Source: Curtobacterium flaccumfaciens (lineage in GTDB: Bacteria > Actinomycetota > Actinomycetes > Actinomycetales > Microbacteriaceae). From it: a stretch of 64,000 nt of DNA. The DNA is taken from positions 2,108,001 through 2,172,000 of the forward strand of contig CP121450.1 of NCBI GenBank assembly GCA_029689965.1, given 5' to 3'. The position numbers and the translations under genes were made by a program. The notes under the pieces were generated by a model. It saw nothing but the letters and a program-made list of their open reading frames with translations, was not told where the DNA came from and did no database searches. Positions 50,190 to 61,094 of this stretch are shown here, piece after piece; position 1 is the first letter of the stretch; the number at the start of each line of letters is the position of its first letter.

Positions 50190-50968
50190 CGAGCAGCGCT
50201 CCCACCCTGGCCGTCCTCCGGGCGTTCGGGGTGGACGGCCGGCGGCCCGAACGTCTCGCCGGCGGCCGTGGCCTGACCTGGCGGGCAGGTGACGTCGTAC
50301 TCCGCCCACACGACGGCGCCGCCGTGACGGACTGGCGTGCCGGAGTGCTCATCGGACTGGAACACACCGCGGCGTTCCGCACGCCGAGGCCGGTCCCCGC
50401 ACGCGACGGCGGCTGGCGGGCGGGGCACTGGGAGGCGTGGGAGTGGCTTCCGGGCCGTGCCGACGAGGGACGCGTCGTCGACGTGATCCGTGCCGGCCGC
50501 GCCTTCCACGAGGCGGTCGCGCACCTCGCCCGTCCTGCCTTCCTCGACCACACGGACGACGCCTGGAGCCGTGCCGACCGCATGGCGTGGGAGGAAGCGC
50601 CGCTTGCTCGGGGGCAGTCGCTCGACCGGCTCTCGCGCGCGTTCCGGCGGGTGCGGTCCCCTTCCCAGCTCGTCCACGGCGACCTGCTCGGCAACGTCCT
50701 CTTCGCGGACGGGCAGCCGCCCGCCGTGATCGACTGGCCGCCCTACTGGCGGCCCGTGGGCCTCGGCACGGCGATCGCGGCAGTGGACGCGGTCTGCTGG
50801 CACGGCGTGCCGCTCGACCGACTCGACGTCCTCGGCGACGGCGTCGCCGAGTGGACCCAGCTGCTCGTGCGCGCGCTCGCGTTCCGCATCGCGACGCTGC
50901 AACTCGTCGGCGGGTGGGACGCGGCCGGTGAGGACCGTCACCGGCCCGTCGTCGACGCGCTCGTCTGA
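50186..50968 (+). CDS. Aminoglycoside phosphotransferase-fold (APH) protein
   Basis: A 260-residue kinase-like protein. The APH catalytic motif is LVHGDLLGNVLF (Asp as base) and the metal-binding AVIDWPPYWRP replaces the usual DFD-type segment. The N-terminal lobe is short and lacks a clear lysine motif, so small-molecule phosphorylation is plausible but resistance is not implied. GTG start overlaps the DUF2200 stop (GTGA). Intact. Substrate unknown. Confidence 0.75.
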   Translation: MTSSAPTLAVLRAFGVDGRRPERLAGGRGLTWRAGDVVLRPHDGAAVTDWRAGVLIGLEHTAAFRTPRPVPARDGGWRAGHWEAWEWLPGRADEGRVVDVIRAGRAFHEAVAHLARPAFLDHTDDAWSRADRMAWEEAPLARGQSLDRLSRAFRRVRSPSQLVHGDLLGNVLFADGQPPAVIDWPPYWRPVGLGTAIAAVDAVCWHGVPLDRLDVLGDGVAEWTQLLVRALAFRIATLQLVGGWDAAGEDRHRPVVDALV

Positions 50969-51027
50969 CCGCCCGCAGGCGGGCGCTCAGTCACCGGGAG
51001 CGGCGCGGGACGTGTGCGGACACGGCG

Positions 51028-51075
51028 GTCGGCCTGGAGGCGTGGCGCGGGGCCGCCACGGGCCTCCAGGCCGAC
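51028..51075. terminator. GGAGGC-family hairpin
   Basis: Arms GTCGGCCTGGAGGC and GCCTCCAGGCCGAC with further pairing inside, between the converging APH-fold and GT39 genes. Confidence 0.6.
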
Positions 51076-51161
51076 GTCCGGTCGCGTCGGACCCCGATCA
51101 GCACGCGCGGTACCGGCCCGCACCGCGCCTCCTGGCCGCTGCAGGTCGCCGGAGCGCGCGG

Positions 51162-52608
51162 TCAGCGCGAGAGGGTGAGCCGTCCGTGCTGCTCCACGAC
51201 CTCGCCGGCACGCGGGTCCAGACGGTGAAGCCGTCCACCTCGGCTCGCTCGAGATCGGCGCGGTGGTCGTCGAGGAACGACGTCACGTCGTCGGTCGGCG
51301 GGAAGCGGCGATCGTCGCCCACGACGATCGCGACGAACGGTCCGTCGTCCGGTTCCATCGAGCCGCGGCCGCCGAAGTACGGATCGGTCAGGGTCGGTGT
51401 CGCGGCAGCGAACAGGACGCTGCCGTCCGAGTGGCCGTGTGCGTCGAGCCACCGGTCGACCAGCGCGATGCCGCTCGGGTGGGTGCTGGCCGCCGTGACG
51501 CTGTCGCCGACCGCCGGGACCACGAGCGCGAGGACGAGCAGCCCGGCCGCGATGCCGCCGATCGGAGGCCGCACGACGGTGGCCAGGCGGGTCAGGCCCA
51601 CCGCCGCGAGGGCGATGAGCAACGGCATCCACGCCGCGTAGTAGTTCGCCAGGGCGATGTGCGCCACGAACGTGTAGAACACGACGAGCAGGCCGAGCGC
51701 GGTGCCCAGGTAGGCCACGAGACGGTCCGGTCGGACGACCAGCGCGGCGAGCAAGCCGGCGAGGAGGACGACGGTGGTCACCGCTCCCACGCCCTGCCAG
51801 AGGAAGTACGCGTTCGCCCACCACGGAGCGAAGGTGTGGACCTGGCCCGCGATGCTGAGCGGGTGGCCGTGCTCGTTCTGCCCGTTCTGGAAGCTGACCA
51901 TGTAGACGATCGCCGACCGGATGCCCATCGGGCGTAGAGGGCGATCGAGACGAGCAGGAACGCGATCAACCAGGTGACACCACCGGTCAGGAGGCGCCGA
52001 GGCTGCCGGAACAGCAGCGGGAGGAGCAGGAACGCGGGCAGCAGCACCATCGTCGAGACCTTGGACGTCACCGACAGTGCGAAGAGGACCCCGGACGCCG
52101 GAGCGAGCCAGGCGCGGCCGGTTCGGATCCACGCCCATGCGGCAGCGAGGGCGAGCACCGCGAAGGCGATCATGACGGGGTCGAGCAACGCGTACCGATC
52201 GACCCGGGTACCGAGGAAGTCCCGTGGGGTGAGGAGCCACACGCCCGCGACCAGGACTCCCGACCAGAAGCCGATCTCCTTCCGGAACCACCAGAACAGG
52301 GTGGCGCCGACCGCGAGGACGAGCAGGCCCACGACGATGCGCGGCCCGAGCACACCCTGGCCGAAGACGACCTGCGCGGCGCCGAACAGGTACTTGGCCG
52401 TCGGCGGGTGCTCCCGGTTGGCGGAGAAGTCGCCGTGCAGGTACGACCAGCCCGCGCGGACGTAGATCGACTCGTCGCCGTGCACGTTCTGCCCGAGGAG
52501 GTTCCAGAAGCACTGGTACATGCCCCAGAGCGCGATCGCCACCAGGGCGCCGAGCCGCAGCGGCCGAGACGTCACGAGGGTCTCCGGCAACCACCGCACA
52601 CCCGTCAC
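51162..52608 (-). CDS. GT39-like membrane glycosyltransferase
   Basis: About 482 residues with roughly ten membrane helices. The first extracellular loop has HGDESIYVRAGWSYLHGDFSANREHPPTAKYLFG, the acidic DE motif and HPP typical of GT-C enzymes of the PMT/ArnT type, which take sugar from a polyprenyl phosphate on the outer face. Breaks: missing base at 51930-51932 (LYAPMGIRSA) and at 51215-51217 (FTVWTPRAGEVVEQHG). GTG at 52608 overlaps the upstream GT2 stop. Likely decorates a surface glycan or protein; substrate unknown. Confidence 0.82.
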
Positions 52609-54060
52609 GCGCCGCGGCCGGTGATCGCGCGGATCCGCGCGACGAGCCTCGGGCTCCGCGCACCGAACGTCAGCGCGGTCAGACGACGGATCGAGACCGT
52701 CGCGCGGTGGACGAGCAGACCGGTCGCCTCGGCGATGTCGGACACGGCGTGCCAGCGGGCGCGGAGCGCGGCGGGATCGATGTCGCTCCCCGCAGCCATC
52801 CGGATGAGCCGGACGAGGTCCTCGCCGTCGTGCCAGGCGGTGCTCTGGTTCTCGAAGCGGCGCAGGATGCGGTCGATGGCGGATGCGCGGTGGTTCGCCA
52901 CGGCGTGCGACCAGCGGAGGTCGTTGGACACGGGATCGACGAGGATCCACCTGGGGGCGTTGGCGTTCAGCGCGGACAGCCTGCGCGAACGTCGTCAGCG
53001 CGCCGAGCGCGACCGCCACGTCGAAGATCTGACGAGGACGCCCGCCGACCGCGATGGCCGCGCCGGGGAACGCCTGCCGTGCCACGCGGACCTGGGCCTT
53101 GGGCACGATGATCGTCACGACCACGTCGTCGGGCGATGCTTCGAGGACGGCGCGGACCCGCGCGACGACCTCGTCGGTGATCTCCGCCGGGATGTGCAGC
53201 GCGACGCGGATCACGTCGTCGTCGGGCAGGAACGCGTCCGCGAACACGTCCACGGCGTCACGGTAGCGGGCGAGGAAGAGGGCGACGGCGCCGCCGTAGA
53301 ACGGGTAGCGCTCGAGCAGGATGCGCTCGTGCTCCAGGCGGAGCGACGGGCCACGGTCGCCGCTGAAGCTCGTCGAGCCGGTGTGCAGGACGAGGGCACG
53401 GTTGGCCAGGACCGACGTGAAGCCCTGCTCGTTGATCCGCAGACAGAAGTCGTTCTCCTCGCCGTAGCCGGGGGAGAACACCGGGTCGAACAGGCCGAAC
53501 CGGTCGACCATCTCGCGGCGGATGAGGAAGCAGAAGCCCATCGCCACCGGTGAGACGGTGTAGCGGGGGAGCAGGTACTTCGTCCGGCCGTGCAGCTCGC
53601 GCGTGCGCCGCGGGGCGAGGTTCGCCCGCGGGTTCCGACGGGCGTACGGGAACGACGCGATCGTCGCGTTGTCGCTCCGAGCGCAGACGACGCCGATCGA
53701 GTCGTCCGAGGCGAGGACCGCCGTCATCTCGTCGAGGAACCCGGGCATCGGCACCGTGTCGCTGTTCAGCAGCAGCACGTCGTTGCCGGTCGTGTCGAGC
53801 TCGAGGACGGCGCGGTTGCAGTTGCCGACGAAGCCGAGGTTCCGCGCGTTCCGCGTGTACTCGAAGCCGTCGTGGTCGCCGACGAGCTCGAGGACGCGCT
53901 GCTCGATCAGGTCGACGCGCGGGCCCACGTCGTTGGCGAGCAGCACGCGGTCGACCGAGAAGTCGACGGTCTCGAGCAGAGCCTTGATGCAGCGTTCGAG
54001 CCCCGGCAGGTCGTCGTAGATCGGGACGACGATGGTGACCGGCCGGCGGTCGCGGGTCAC
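52605..54060 (-). CDS. GT2 family glycosyltransferase
   Basis: About 484 residues. The GT-A domain (residues 1-260) has VTIVVPIYDDLPGLERCI, LLLNSDTVPMPGFLDEM (DxD-like SDT) and FSPGYGEENDFCLRINEQGF, as in rhamnosyl- or galactosyltransferases of surface polysaccharides. The C-terminal 220 residues have no clear family but contain PRWILVDPVSNDLRWSHAVA. An extra G at the AGCT near 52978-52982 breaks the frame. GTG at 54060 overlaps the GT4 stop; with GT4 and GT39 it forms a coupled three-gene operon. Confidence 0.83.
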
Positions 54061-55427
54061 CGGCGTGCCAGCTTCCGGACGGCGACCCCCGGGCGCGCGA
54101 GCAAGCGCCCGACCGCCCCGGACCGCGAGCGCACACGGTTCGCGAGCAGGCCGACTGCGGCGCGCGCGCTCGTCGCTCCCAACGACGCGTAGGCGCCGGG
54201 GAGCTCGAACCAGTACCGCGCGGCCTGGGGGAGCCGGTAGCCCCCGGTACCGACCAGCGCGACCAGCCGCTCGACGGCGGCCGCGTTGTCGTGACCCGCG
54301 CCCATGACGGCGGTGAGACGTCCCGGGCGGCCGAGCCGTGCCTCCTGGCCGAATCCGGGTCCGCCGCGTACGAGGCGAGCGCGTCCACGAGGGCCGACGT
54401 GTCGTCGGCGTCCACCAGCGCGCCGGTGACGCCGGGCTCGACGAGTTCGGCGCTGCCGCCCTGGCGGGTGGCGACGACCGGCTTGCCGAGCGTCATGTAC
54501 TCGGCCGTGGTGCGGCCGAACGCCTCGATCGTGGAGGGTGTGATGCAGACGTCCGCGGCCTCGATGTAGGGAGCCGGCGCGCGCTGCTCGCCGGCGAACA
54601 CCACGTGCTCGGCGACACCGAGGGCGCGCGCGCGGTCGGTCAGTCGCTGGTCCTCGCCCGGGTGCTTCCAGCCGCCGACGAAGCAGACGCTCGCGGTGAC
54701 GCCCCGCGCGTGGAGCGCACCCAGCGCGTCGATGACGCGGTGCTGGCCCTTGGACTCCTCGACGCGACCCACGACGGTGATCCGGAGCCCGGGGCCGTCC
54801 TGTGGGAAGGGAGCGACCGCAGGCGTGTCGCCCCGGGTCGCCAGGAGCCGTTCCGTGTCCACCGTCGGGTACGCGATCGAGAAGCTTGTCGGCCGGGATG
54901 TACTGCGCGAGGTGCGCACGCATCGCCTCGGAGTTGGTGACCACGGCGCCCGCCATGAGCCCGATGTCGCCGAGCACGCCCGCCCGGCCGGTCTGGAACT
55001 GCAAACCGTGGTCGAGGTCGCCGTACTCGCGGACGAACCACGCCTGCGGGATGCCGAGCACCGCCGCCGCGAACGACGCCCACGGGGCCACCAGGGTGTT
55101 CGTGACCACGAGGTCGGGGCGCGCGCGTTCGTACCGGCGGATGATCGCGTTCACCGCGGCGTAGTCGACGGTCGCGAAGGCGGCGCGCTCGGCGGCCGGG
55201 GCCGGCTGCGGGCTCGGCAGGGCCCACCCCCGGAAGCGCAGTGCGTCGTACGACCAGCCGCGCTCGTCGAGCGCTTCGATGAACTTGCCGCGGGGTGCCT
55301 TCGTGATGAAGGTCGGGGTCATCGAGGGGTCGATCGCCTGCCAGTCCTCCACGAACCGGAGGAGGGACCGCTCCGCGCCACCCAGACTCACGGGCGCTGT
55401 GGAGTGGTTGGCGAAGCTGACGATCAC
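54057..55427 (-). CDS. GT4-type glycosyltransferase (GT-B fold)
   Basis: About 456 residues. N-terminal donor/acceptor lobe with SLGGAERSLLRFVEDW and RPDLVVTNTLVAPW. The C-terminal lobe shows ITVVGRVEESKGQHRVIDAL, VFAGEQRAPAPYIEAADVCITPSTIEAFGRTTAEYMTLGKPVVAT, including the E-x7-E motif of GT4 enzymes. Breaks: an extra T at the AGCT at 54881-54886 and a missing C near 54319. GTG at 55427 opens the minus-strand operon, divergent from the exporter genes. Confidence 0.85.
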   Translation of the reverse strand: MIVSFANHSTAPVSLGGAERSLLRFVEDWQAIDPSMTPTFITKAPRGKFIEALDERGWSYDALRFRGWALPSPQPAPAAERAAFATVDYAAVNAIIRRYERARPDLVVTNTLVAPWASFAAAVLGIPQAWFVREYGDLDHGLQFQTGRAGVLGDIGLMAGAVVTNSEAMRAHLAQYIPADKLLDRVPDGGHGTAPGDPGRHACGRSLPTGRPRAPDHRRGSRRGVQGPAPRHRRAGCAPRAGRHRERLLRRRLEAPGRGPATDRPRARPRCRRARGVRRRAARAGSLHRGRGRLHHTLHDRGVRPHHGRVHDARQAGRRHPPGRQRRTRRARRHRRAGGRRRHVGPRGRARLVRGGPGFGQEARLGRPGRLTAVMGAGHDNAAAVERLVALVGTGGYRLPQAARYWFELPGAYASLGATSARAAVGLLANRVRSRSGAVGRLLARPGVAVRKLARR

Positions 55428-55608
55428 TTTGTCACTCTACAAAGGTTTCGCCGAGGCTTCGTCACCTCGACACACTGTCGGGGCATTGGTCACCGTGGCG
55501 ATCATGCATCATGCAACGGTTGTGCGAGAATGTCTCGTCCCGAATCTCTTCGTCACCGATCCGATCAGGAGCGCCTGACCGCGCCCCGGAGGAGCCAGCA
55601 CCCGAAGC

Positions 55609-56429
55609 ATGACGTACCTGAACGAGCTCATGTCCTCGCGCAAGCTGCTGGCGAACCTCACCGCGCGAGAGGTCAAGGGCAAGTACCGCCGCACGGTTTT
55701 CGGACAGTTGTGGTCCCTCATCAACCCGCTCGCCACGATGCTGATCTACACCATCGTGTACTCGTTCATCTTCCGGGCGAGGCTCGAGGTCGGCGATCCG
55801 AGCGGGCTGAACATCTACCCGCTGTGGCTCATGTGCGGTCTCCTGCCGTGGATCTTCGCCCGGAACGTGATCAACTCCGGCATGACCTCGATCGTGTCCA
55901 ACGGGTCGTTGATCAAGAAGGTGTACTTCCCCGGATGACGCTGCCGCTCGCCGCGGTCGGCTCGTTCGGGTTCACCTGGCTCGTGGAGATGGGCGTGCTG
56001 CTCATCGTCCTCGCCATCGCCGGATCCAACTTCTGGGTCTACCTGCCGGTCATCGCGCTCACGATGGTGTTCCTCGCGATGTTCGCCGCAGGCCTCGGAC
56101 TGGTGCTCTCCATCGTCAACGTGCACTTCCGCGACATGCAGCACCTCGTCGGCATCGCCCTGCAGATGTGGATGTACCTGTCGCCGATCATCTACCCGCT
56201 GTCGCTCGTCGAGGACGCCGCGACCAAGGCCGGGCACCCGTGGATCATCCACGTCTACAAGCTCAACCCCATCGAGCGGTTCTCCGAGGTCTTCCGGAAC
56301 CTCATGTACGACAACCGACTCCCGAACTGGACCGACCTGGTCGCGTGCGCCATCGCTGGATGCGCCTCGCTCGCACTCGGCTACTTCGTGTTCTCCCGCA
56401 ACGAGAAGAAGCTGGCTGAACTCCTGTGA
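55609..56429 (+). CDS. ABC transporter permease for polysaccharide/teichoic acid export (TagG/Wzm type)
   Basis: About 273 residues with six membrane helices. The N-terminus LMSSRKLLANLTAREVKGKYRRTVFGQLWSLINPLATMLIYTIVYSFIFRA is the ABC-2 polysaccharide exporter signature, and the C-terminal part has YLSPIIYPLSLV and KLNPIERFSEVFRN. One C is missing at 55931-55934 (VYFPRMTLPLAA). ATG at 55609 after GGAGGAG. It pairs with the ATPase gene, which overlaps its stop, to move lipid-linked surface polymer across the membrane. Confidence 0.9.
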
Positions 56430-57153
56430 CCGATGCTGCTGTGTCCGTCGAACACGTCTCGAAGCGCTTCCGCATGTACAAGGAGCGGAACGACTCGCTG
56501 AAGAGCATGGTCATGCGCGGGAAGAAGTCCGTGCACGAGGACTTCTGGGCGCTCAAGGACGTTTCGTTCGAGGTGCCGCACGGCACGACATTCGGGTTGA
56601 TCGGGAAGAACGGGTCCGGGAAGTCCACGTTGCTCAAGTGCCTCGCGAAGATCCTGTGGCCCGAAGAAGGCTCGATCACCGCGCGTGGCAAGCAGGCGTC
56701 GCTGCTCGAGGTCGGGTCCGGGTTCCACCCCGAGCTCTCCGGTCGTGAGAACGTGTTCCTCAACGGGTCCATCCTCGGCATGAGCCGCAAGGAGGTGGCG
56801 CGGAAGTTCGACGAGATCGTGTCGTTCTCCGGCGTCGGGCACTTCATCGACCAGCCGGTGAAGAACTACTCGTCGGGCATGTACGTGCGACTCGGGTTCT
56901 CTGTCGCGGTCGCAGTGACGCCGGACATCCTCGTCGTCGACGAGGTCCTGGCCGTCGGTGACGCCACGTTCCAGAAGCGCTGCCGGACCAAGTTCAAGGA
57001 GATGAAGGAGGAGGGCCGCACGGTCATCCTCGTCTCCCACTCGATGAGCACGGTCAAGGACATGTGCGACGAGGTGGCCTGGCTGAACGAGGGGAGCTGA
57101 AGATGATCGGCAAGACCGACGAGGTCGTCAAGGCGTACAACGCAACTGTCTGA
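56426..57153 (+). CDS. ABC transporter ATPase for polysaccharide/teichoic acid export (TagH/Wzt type)
   Basis: About 242 residues. Walker A GLIGKNGSGKSTLLK, signature NYSSGMYVRLGFSVAVAV, Walker B ILVVDEVLAVGD and the H-loop VSHS are all present. It lacks the long C-terminal carbohydrate-binding domain of O-antigen Wzt proteins, closer to short teichoic acid exporters. One G is missing at 57091-57094; restored, the protein ends GELKMIGKTDEVVKAYNATV at 57153. GTG start overlaps the permease stop. Confidence 0.9.
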
Positions 57154-57179
57154 GCGTTGGTAGGCCGCTGGGGCACCGG

Positions 57180-58848
57180 TCAGCCGAGTACGCGCATCAA
57201 GGCATCGTGATTTGCGTCGAAATCGAAGTCCCAAGCGGAGTTGAACGCGTCCGAAGAGAACTTGCCGCTTGGTTGTTCAACGTCCGGTTTGGACCAGAAG
57301 TAGTGAATCTCGTCGGAAAGAAGCGATGCAAACAAGTGCTCGTTCCGGCCGGTGTTGGCTTCGTGCGTGAGCACGAGCACCTTCTCGAGATGCTCGGCGA
57401 GGAACATGCTGTACATGCCGCTTCCGGCGAACCCCGCGACCGCCGTGGCATTACCGAAGATCGCCGCTTGCTCTGCGGCTGTCATACCGTTCACGTCGAC
57501 GACGACGAAACCGCTGTCGATGAACACTTGCTCGACGAGCGCACGGTTGCGCGGGCCAGGAGTCTCAGGTTCCGAGCCGCGTGTGACGAACACCTTCTGC
57601 GGGCGCGTCTCATCTCGCTTCATTAATGCTGAACGTATCCTTGCCCAGGCGTCGGCGTTCGAGGGGTGAACGTAGTGCCGCCCACCGTTCTGCCACCCCT
57701 GCGAAGCGCTGACGAATCGATCGACCGTGACGTCTCGATGCTCGAACTGGATGTCCTCGCGTGCGATGCCGAATGCCTCCATCACGTCCCGTTGGAACGC
57801 CGGCTCTTTGTCTTCGCTCGTGACGCGGTACAGAGCTCGGAGCTCAGGATGCCGTTTCTTGGCGTCAAACCATCCCCAGATCTTGGGTAGCGACTCAGTG
57901 AGAAAGTGGCCAGGGTCTCCCGGGACCGCAGCCGTGAGATCGTAATACGCTCCCGGTAACGATTCGGCGCTCACCGCTCCGTCGCGGAGTGCAGCGACCT
58001 CATCGTTGAGGTTCCGCAGCTGATCGTTCCAAGCTCGCCATGGGTGTTTGAACGATCCCGGCAAGACGGTGGACCCATTCACCGCGAGCATTGCGTCACG
58101 CACGTCGGTGCGTCCAGTGAATTCACGAAGAGTCAGTTCCGGATACCGCATCGACCGGGCTGGGATTCGGTGATCTGCGCGCGTTCCATGAGAATGTACG
58201 GCGAGCCGCTCTCCGACTGTGCCCGAAGCGCGTGACCCGAGGACGCGAGCTTTGTCCGCGCCCAGTCGGGTCGGGATGATCTCGATGGCGTCCTCGTCCT
58301 TGACTTTGAAGAGATGGTCACGGTTCTTGACGGTCACCGTGTAGCCGCCTGTGTCGACGACGTGACTGACGCTCGATTGTAGTTCTGCGATCTCGGACGC
58401 ACCGATGCGCCGAGACCTGAGTGAGTCGGTGGCCACCACCCACGGGTTTGAAGCGGGCGAGGCCGGAGCGACGAACGCGCCCCCTTCCGAGACGTGGAAG
58501 AGAAGCGCTGCCACCGCTGGAGTCGGTCGATGAGATCTTGCGCTTGCTCGTCGATGACGGCAGCGACCGGTCCGATCCGCGAGATGAAGGCCGTCATGGC
58601 ATCGTTCGTGGTCGCCCGGACGGTGTTTACTCCCTCCAATCCCAGGGAGCTCTCGTCAGTGGTGATGACGTGCAGGCGGTACTGGAACGCCGCACGCCAC
58701 TGCGGAAGCGTGTCCGGGTGCCCTGACCGGCGATCAGCACCACGGGACGATGCTGTTCTCGCCAGGAATCGACGTACCCTTCCAGCGAGCGATTCGGCGC
58801 CGACTCGTGACGTCGTCGTCGGCTCTTCGGGGCCCACAGTGCAGTCAT
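57180..58848 (-). CDS. GT61-family glycosyltransferase (DUF563)
   Basis: About 556 residues. The C-terminal 250 residues match the GT61 pattern: GHFLTESLPKIWGWFDA, KVFVTRGSEPETPGPRNRALVEQVF, GFVVVDVNGMTAAEQAAIFGNATAVAGFAGSGMYSMFLA. The N-terminal 250 residues are less conserved (VLIAGQGHPDTLPQWRAAFQ). Two missing bases (58511-58512 and 58731-58733) split it into three frames; after repair one protein from the ATG at 58848. GC content is clearly lower than in the division cluster. Probably adds a side sugar to the surface polymer. Convergent with the ABC exporter genes. Confidence 0.78.
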
Positions 58849-58925
58849 ACGCCGAGGCTATCGGAACCTGAGCACTCGTAGAGACCGAGTGCGGCAGGAC
58901 CCGAGATGTGCGAGAAGGGCGAGGA

Positions 58926-60588
58926 TCATCTGCCGCGCAAGCGCTCGAAGACGTCCAAGATCTTCGTGGTGCGCCGATCGCGGAAGCGTTGAACTTCCGC
59001 ACGGAACTTCCTCGCGGCTGTACGCCATTCAGCCTTCTCTGCCTCAACGTCGCGAAGCGCCTCTTTGATCCGGTGGATCTCGCGGGCCTGCTGTTCGAGC
59101 CGAGCGTCCCGGTTGTCAACGTCGGCAGACAGCCGGGATCGGTCGCGTTCGAGCTCCGTGACTCGCTGCTTGGACGACTTCATCTCGTCGTTCCAGCGCC
59201 GCTCCGCGCTGGCCTGCGCCTCGACAGCCCAGCGCAGCTGTTCCTCGGCTTCCCCTCTGGCCATCGCTTCGTCCCCGACGAGGCCGACAAGGTGCATCAT
59301 TCCGTGCACCGGCAGGAGTTGATCAGGATCCTTCAGCTCCTCGAAACTCGCGAGGCTCTCCGGGGAACGCACGGCCCGATTGGTGGTCGCGTCTGCGATC
59401 AGCGCGTCCCACCAACTGACGAGGTTTGCTGCCCGGCGGCGACCGTTGCCCGTACCGCGGCCCCGATGTCGCCGGAGTTGAAGATCTCAGCGACGATCGT
59501 CGCGAAGACCTCCGGTTGAGCGATGGCTTCCAGAGGAAGGACGAATCGCTCGGCGCCGAACTGCCGCGAGGCTCCGCGCATCCGTTGCCAGGTGTAGGCG
59601 CTGTGCGCGAGCCCCACCATGGGTAGAGCCGACGCGGCGGCGAAGACCAGGGGGTGGTAACGAGTCGAAATCGAACCGATCGCTCTCTTCGTGACCCCCA
59701 GAACTTCGTCGGTGCGAAGCAGGGGAAGCTCGACGATCCGAGCGCCGAGAGCCGCTATCCGTGCGTGCGACACGACATCATCCTTCGGCGTCGCCTCGTC
59801 GAAGGAGCCCGCGTGGGGATCAACAGAGCCGTGCAGCCCAAGGCCGATGCGCATGCGTCAAGAGCCCTTGCGACCCGGGCGTAGTACTCCTCGATGTGAG
59901 CATCTTCGACCCCGGCCGGACGCTCGAAGCTCGCGACGAAGTACCTCTCCGGTACGTGGTTCCCGAGTGATGACGGGACTTCAGACGACGGTGCGAGCAG
60001 GGCGTCGTCGCCCGTGTAGTGCACTCGGCCGGGCGACGAGGTGAGCGCGCGCGCCACTTCGAAAGACGTTCGTTCCCTCGCACCGAATAGCCGGGCGCCA
60101 TCGAGGATCTCGCTGATGACCGCGACATCCTCGTCACGCCATACGGTACCGATTGTCTGGCTCGTGATGTACACCGGGCGATCGAAATGCCTCGCGACGC
60201 GTACGAGGGCCAGTCTCTCGTAAAGCTGATGGACGTAGTTGCTCGTCATGTTCCCACCGCCAGCGATGACGACGAAGTCGCTGTCGTGTACGGCGTCGAG
60301 GACGGTTTCAGCCGGCCCGTCACCACGCGAGTAGTCAACAAGTGGCTGCAGCACTTTCCTCAAGTGGCTGTCGTGCCAGGCGCGCGGCCACTTCAGCTTG
60401 AAGTGGAATCGCGGGACAGCGGGGACTTCGTGAAGCGCTGTCGCTACTTCAGGGTCAGCCCCGACCACCGTAACGCTGGTAACACCGCGTGACCGGAGCT
60501 GCGCGAGAGCGGACTCAGTCATCGCTTCATCGCCGACGTGGTACAGGTGGGGCCATGCAATGTCGCCCATCAGTACTGCGCTGCTCAC
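58926..60588 (-). CDS. Polysaccharide pyruvyl transferase-like protein with C-terminal coiled coil
   Basis: About 554 residues. The N-terminal 390 residues match the WcaK/CsaB family: VLMGDIAWPHLYHVGDEAM, FVVIAGGGNMTSNYVHQLYERLAL, VYITSQTIG, GARERTSFEVARAL, YTGDDALLA, ISTRYHPLVFAAASALPMVGL. Such enzymes add ketal-linked pyruvate to surface sugars. The last 150 residues are a long coiled coil (about 445-545), unusual for the family. Missing bases at 59815-59818 and 59425-59427 split the frame. GTG at 60588 overlaps the stop of the acyltransferase remnant. Pyruvylation is inferred from family membership. Confidence 0.75.
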
Positions 60589-60911
60589 GCTCGCACCGCC
60601 CGGGAGGCAACGAAGTCTCGAAGCGGCCGGTTCCAAGCGGTCGTCAGGATGGCGAAGCCGCTCAGCACGAAGAAGAGGCCGACGCCGAACACGCCGTACT
60701 TCGTGGCGTCGAAAATCGCGTGGGCACGCTCCGAGACTGGAACGGTCCATGCATCCGTCTTTCGCGCTGTGAAGTGGAACGCGACGACCAGGAGTGCCGC
60801 AACCAGCCGCACACCGTCGAGCAGCGCGAACCGCTCACGGATCGGTTGGAGTCGCTCTCGCAAGGTGATCGGTGGAGGGGGGTCTCGACCATGCACTGCT
60901 CTTTCGGTCAC
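60585..60911 (-). pseudogene. Truncated acyltransferase-3 family gene, N-terminal fragment
   Basis: A 108-residue frame. Residues about 28-100 match the start of acyltransferase-3 membrane enzymes: FALLDGVRLVAALLVVAFHF (helix 1 with the catalytic His) and YGVFGVGLFFVLSGFAIL (helix 2), then RPLRDFVASRAVRA and stop, exactly where the RRLLRLLP region and some 250 further residues should follow. Nothing in the other frames continues it, so this is a deletion, not a single-base error. Its stop overlaps the GTG of the pyruvyl transferase gene (GTGA). Confidence 0.7.
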
Positions 60912-61094
60912 TGATACAGGGCGTTCGGCTCCCTGACCTCGCGGGCTGGGACAAGGCGCTGGTGGGGAGGCGAAGCCGCGCGGGCTTCGGGCCGCATCGA
61001 ATCGTACGGCACAGCTACGGCCGGGTTGTCCTCACTTCTCGCGATAGTCGGTAGAGTGCCAAGGCCCGAAAGCACATCTCGATGGGGGATCCCA

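Noticed and set aside
50186..50968. Antibiotic resistance gene
   Set aside because: Only the general APH fold is visible. Such proteins usually have other substrates, and no mobile element or resistance context is present.
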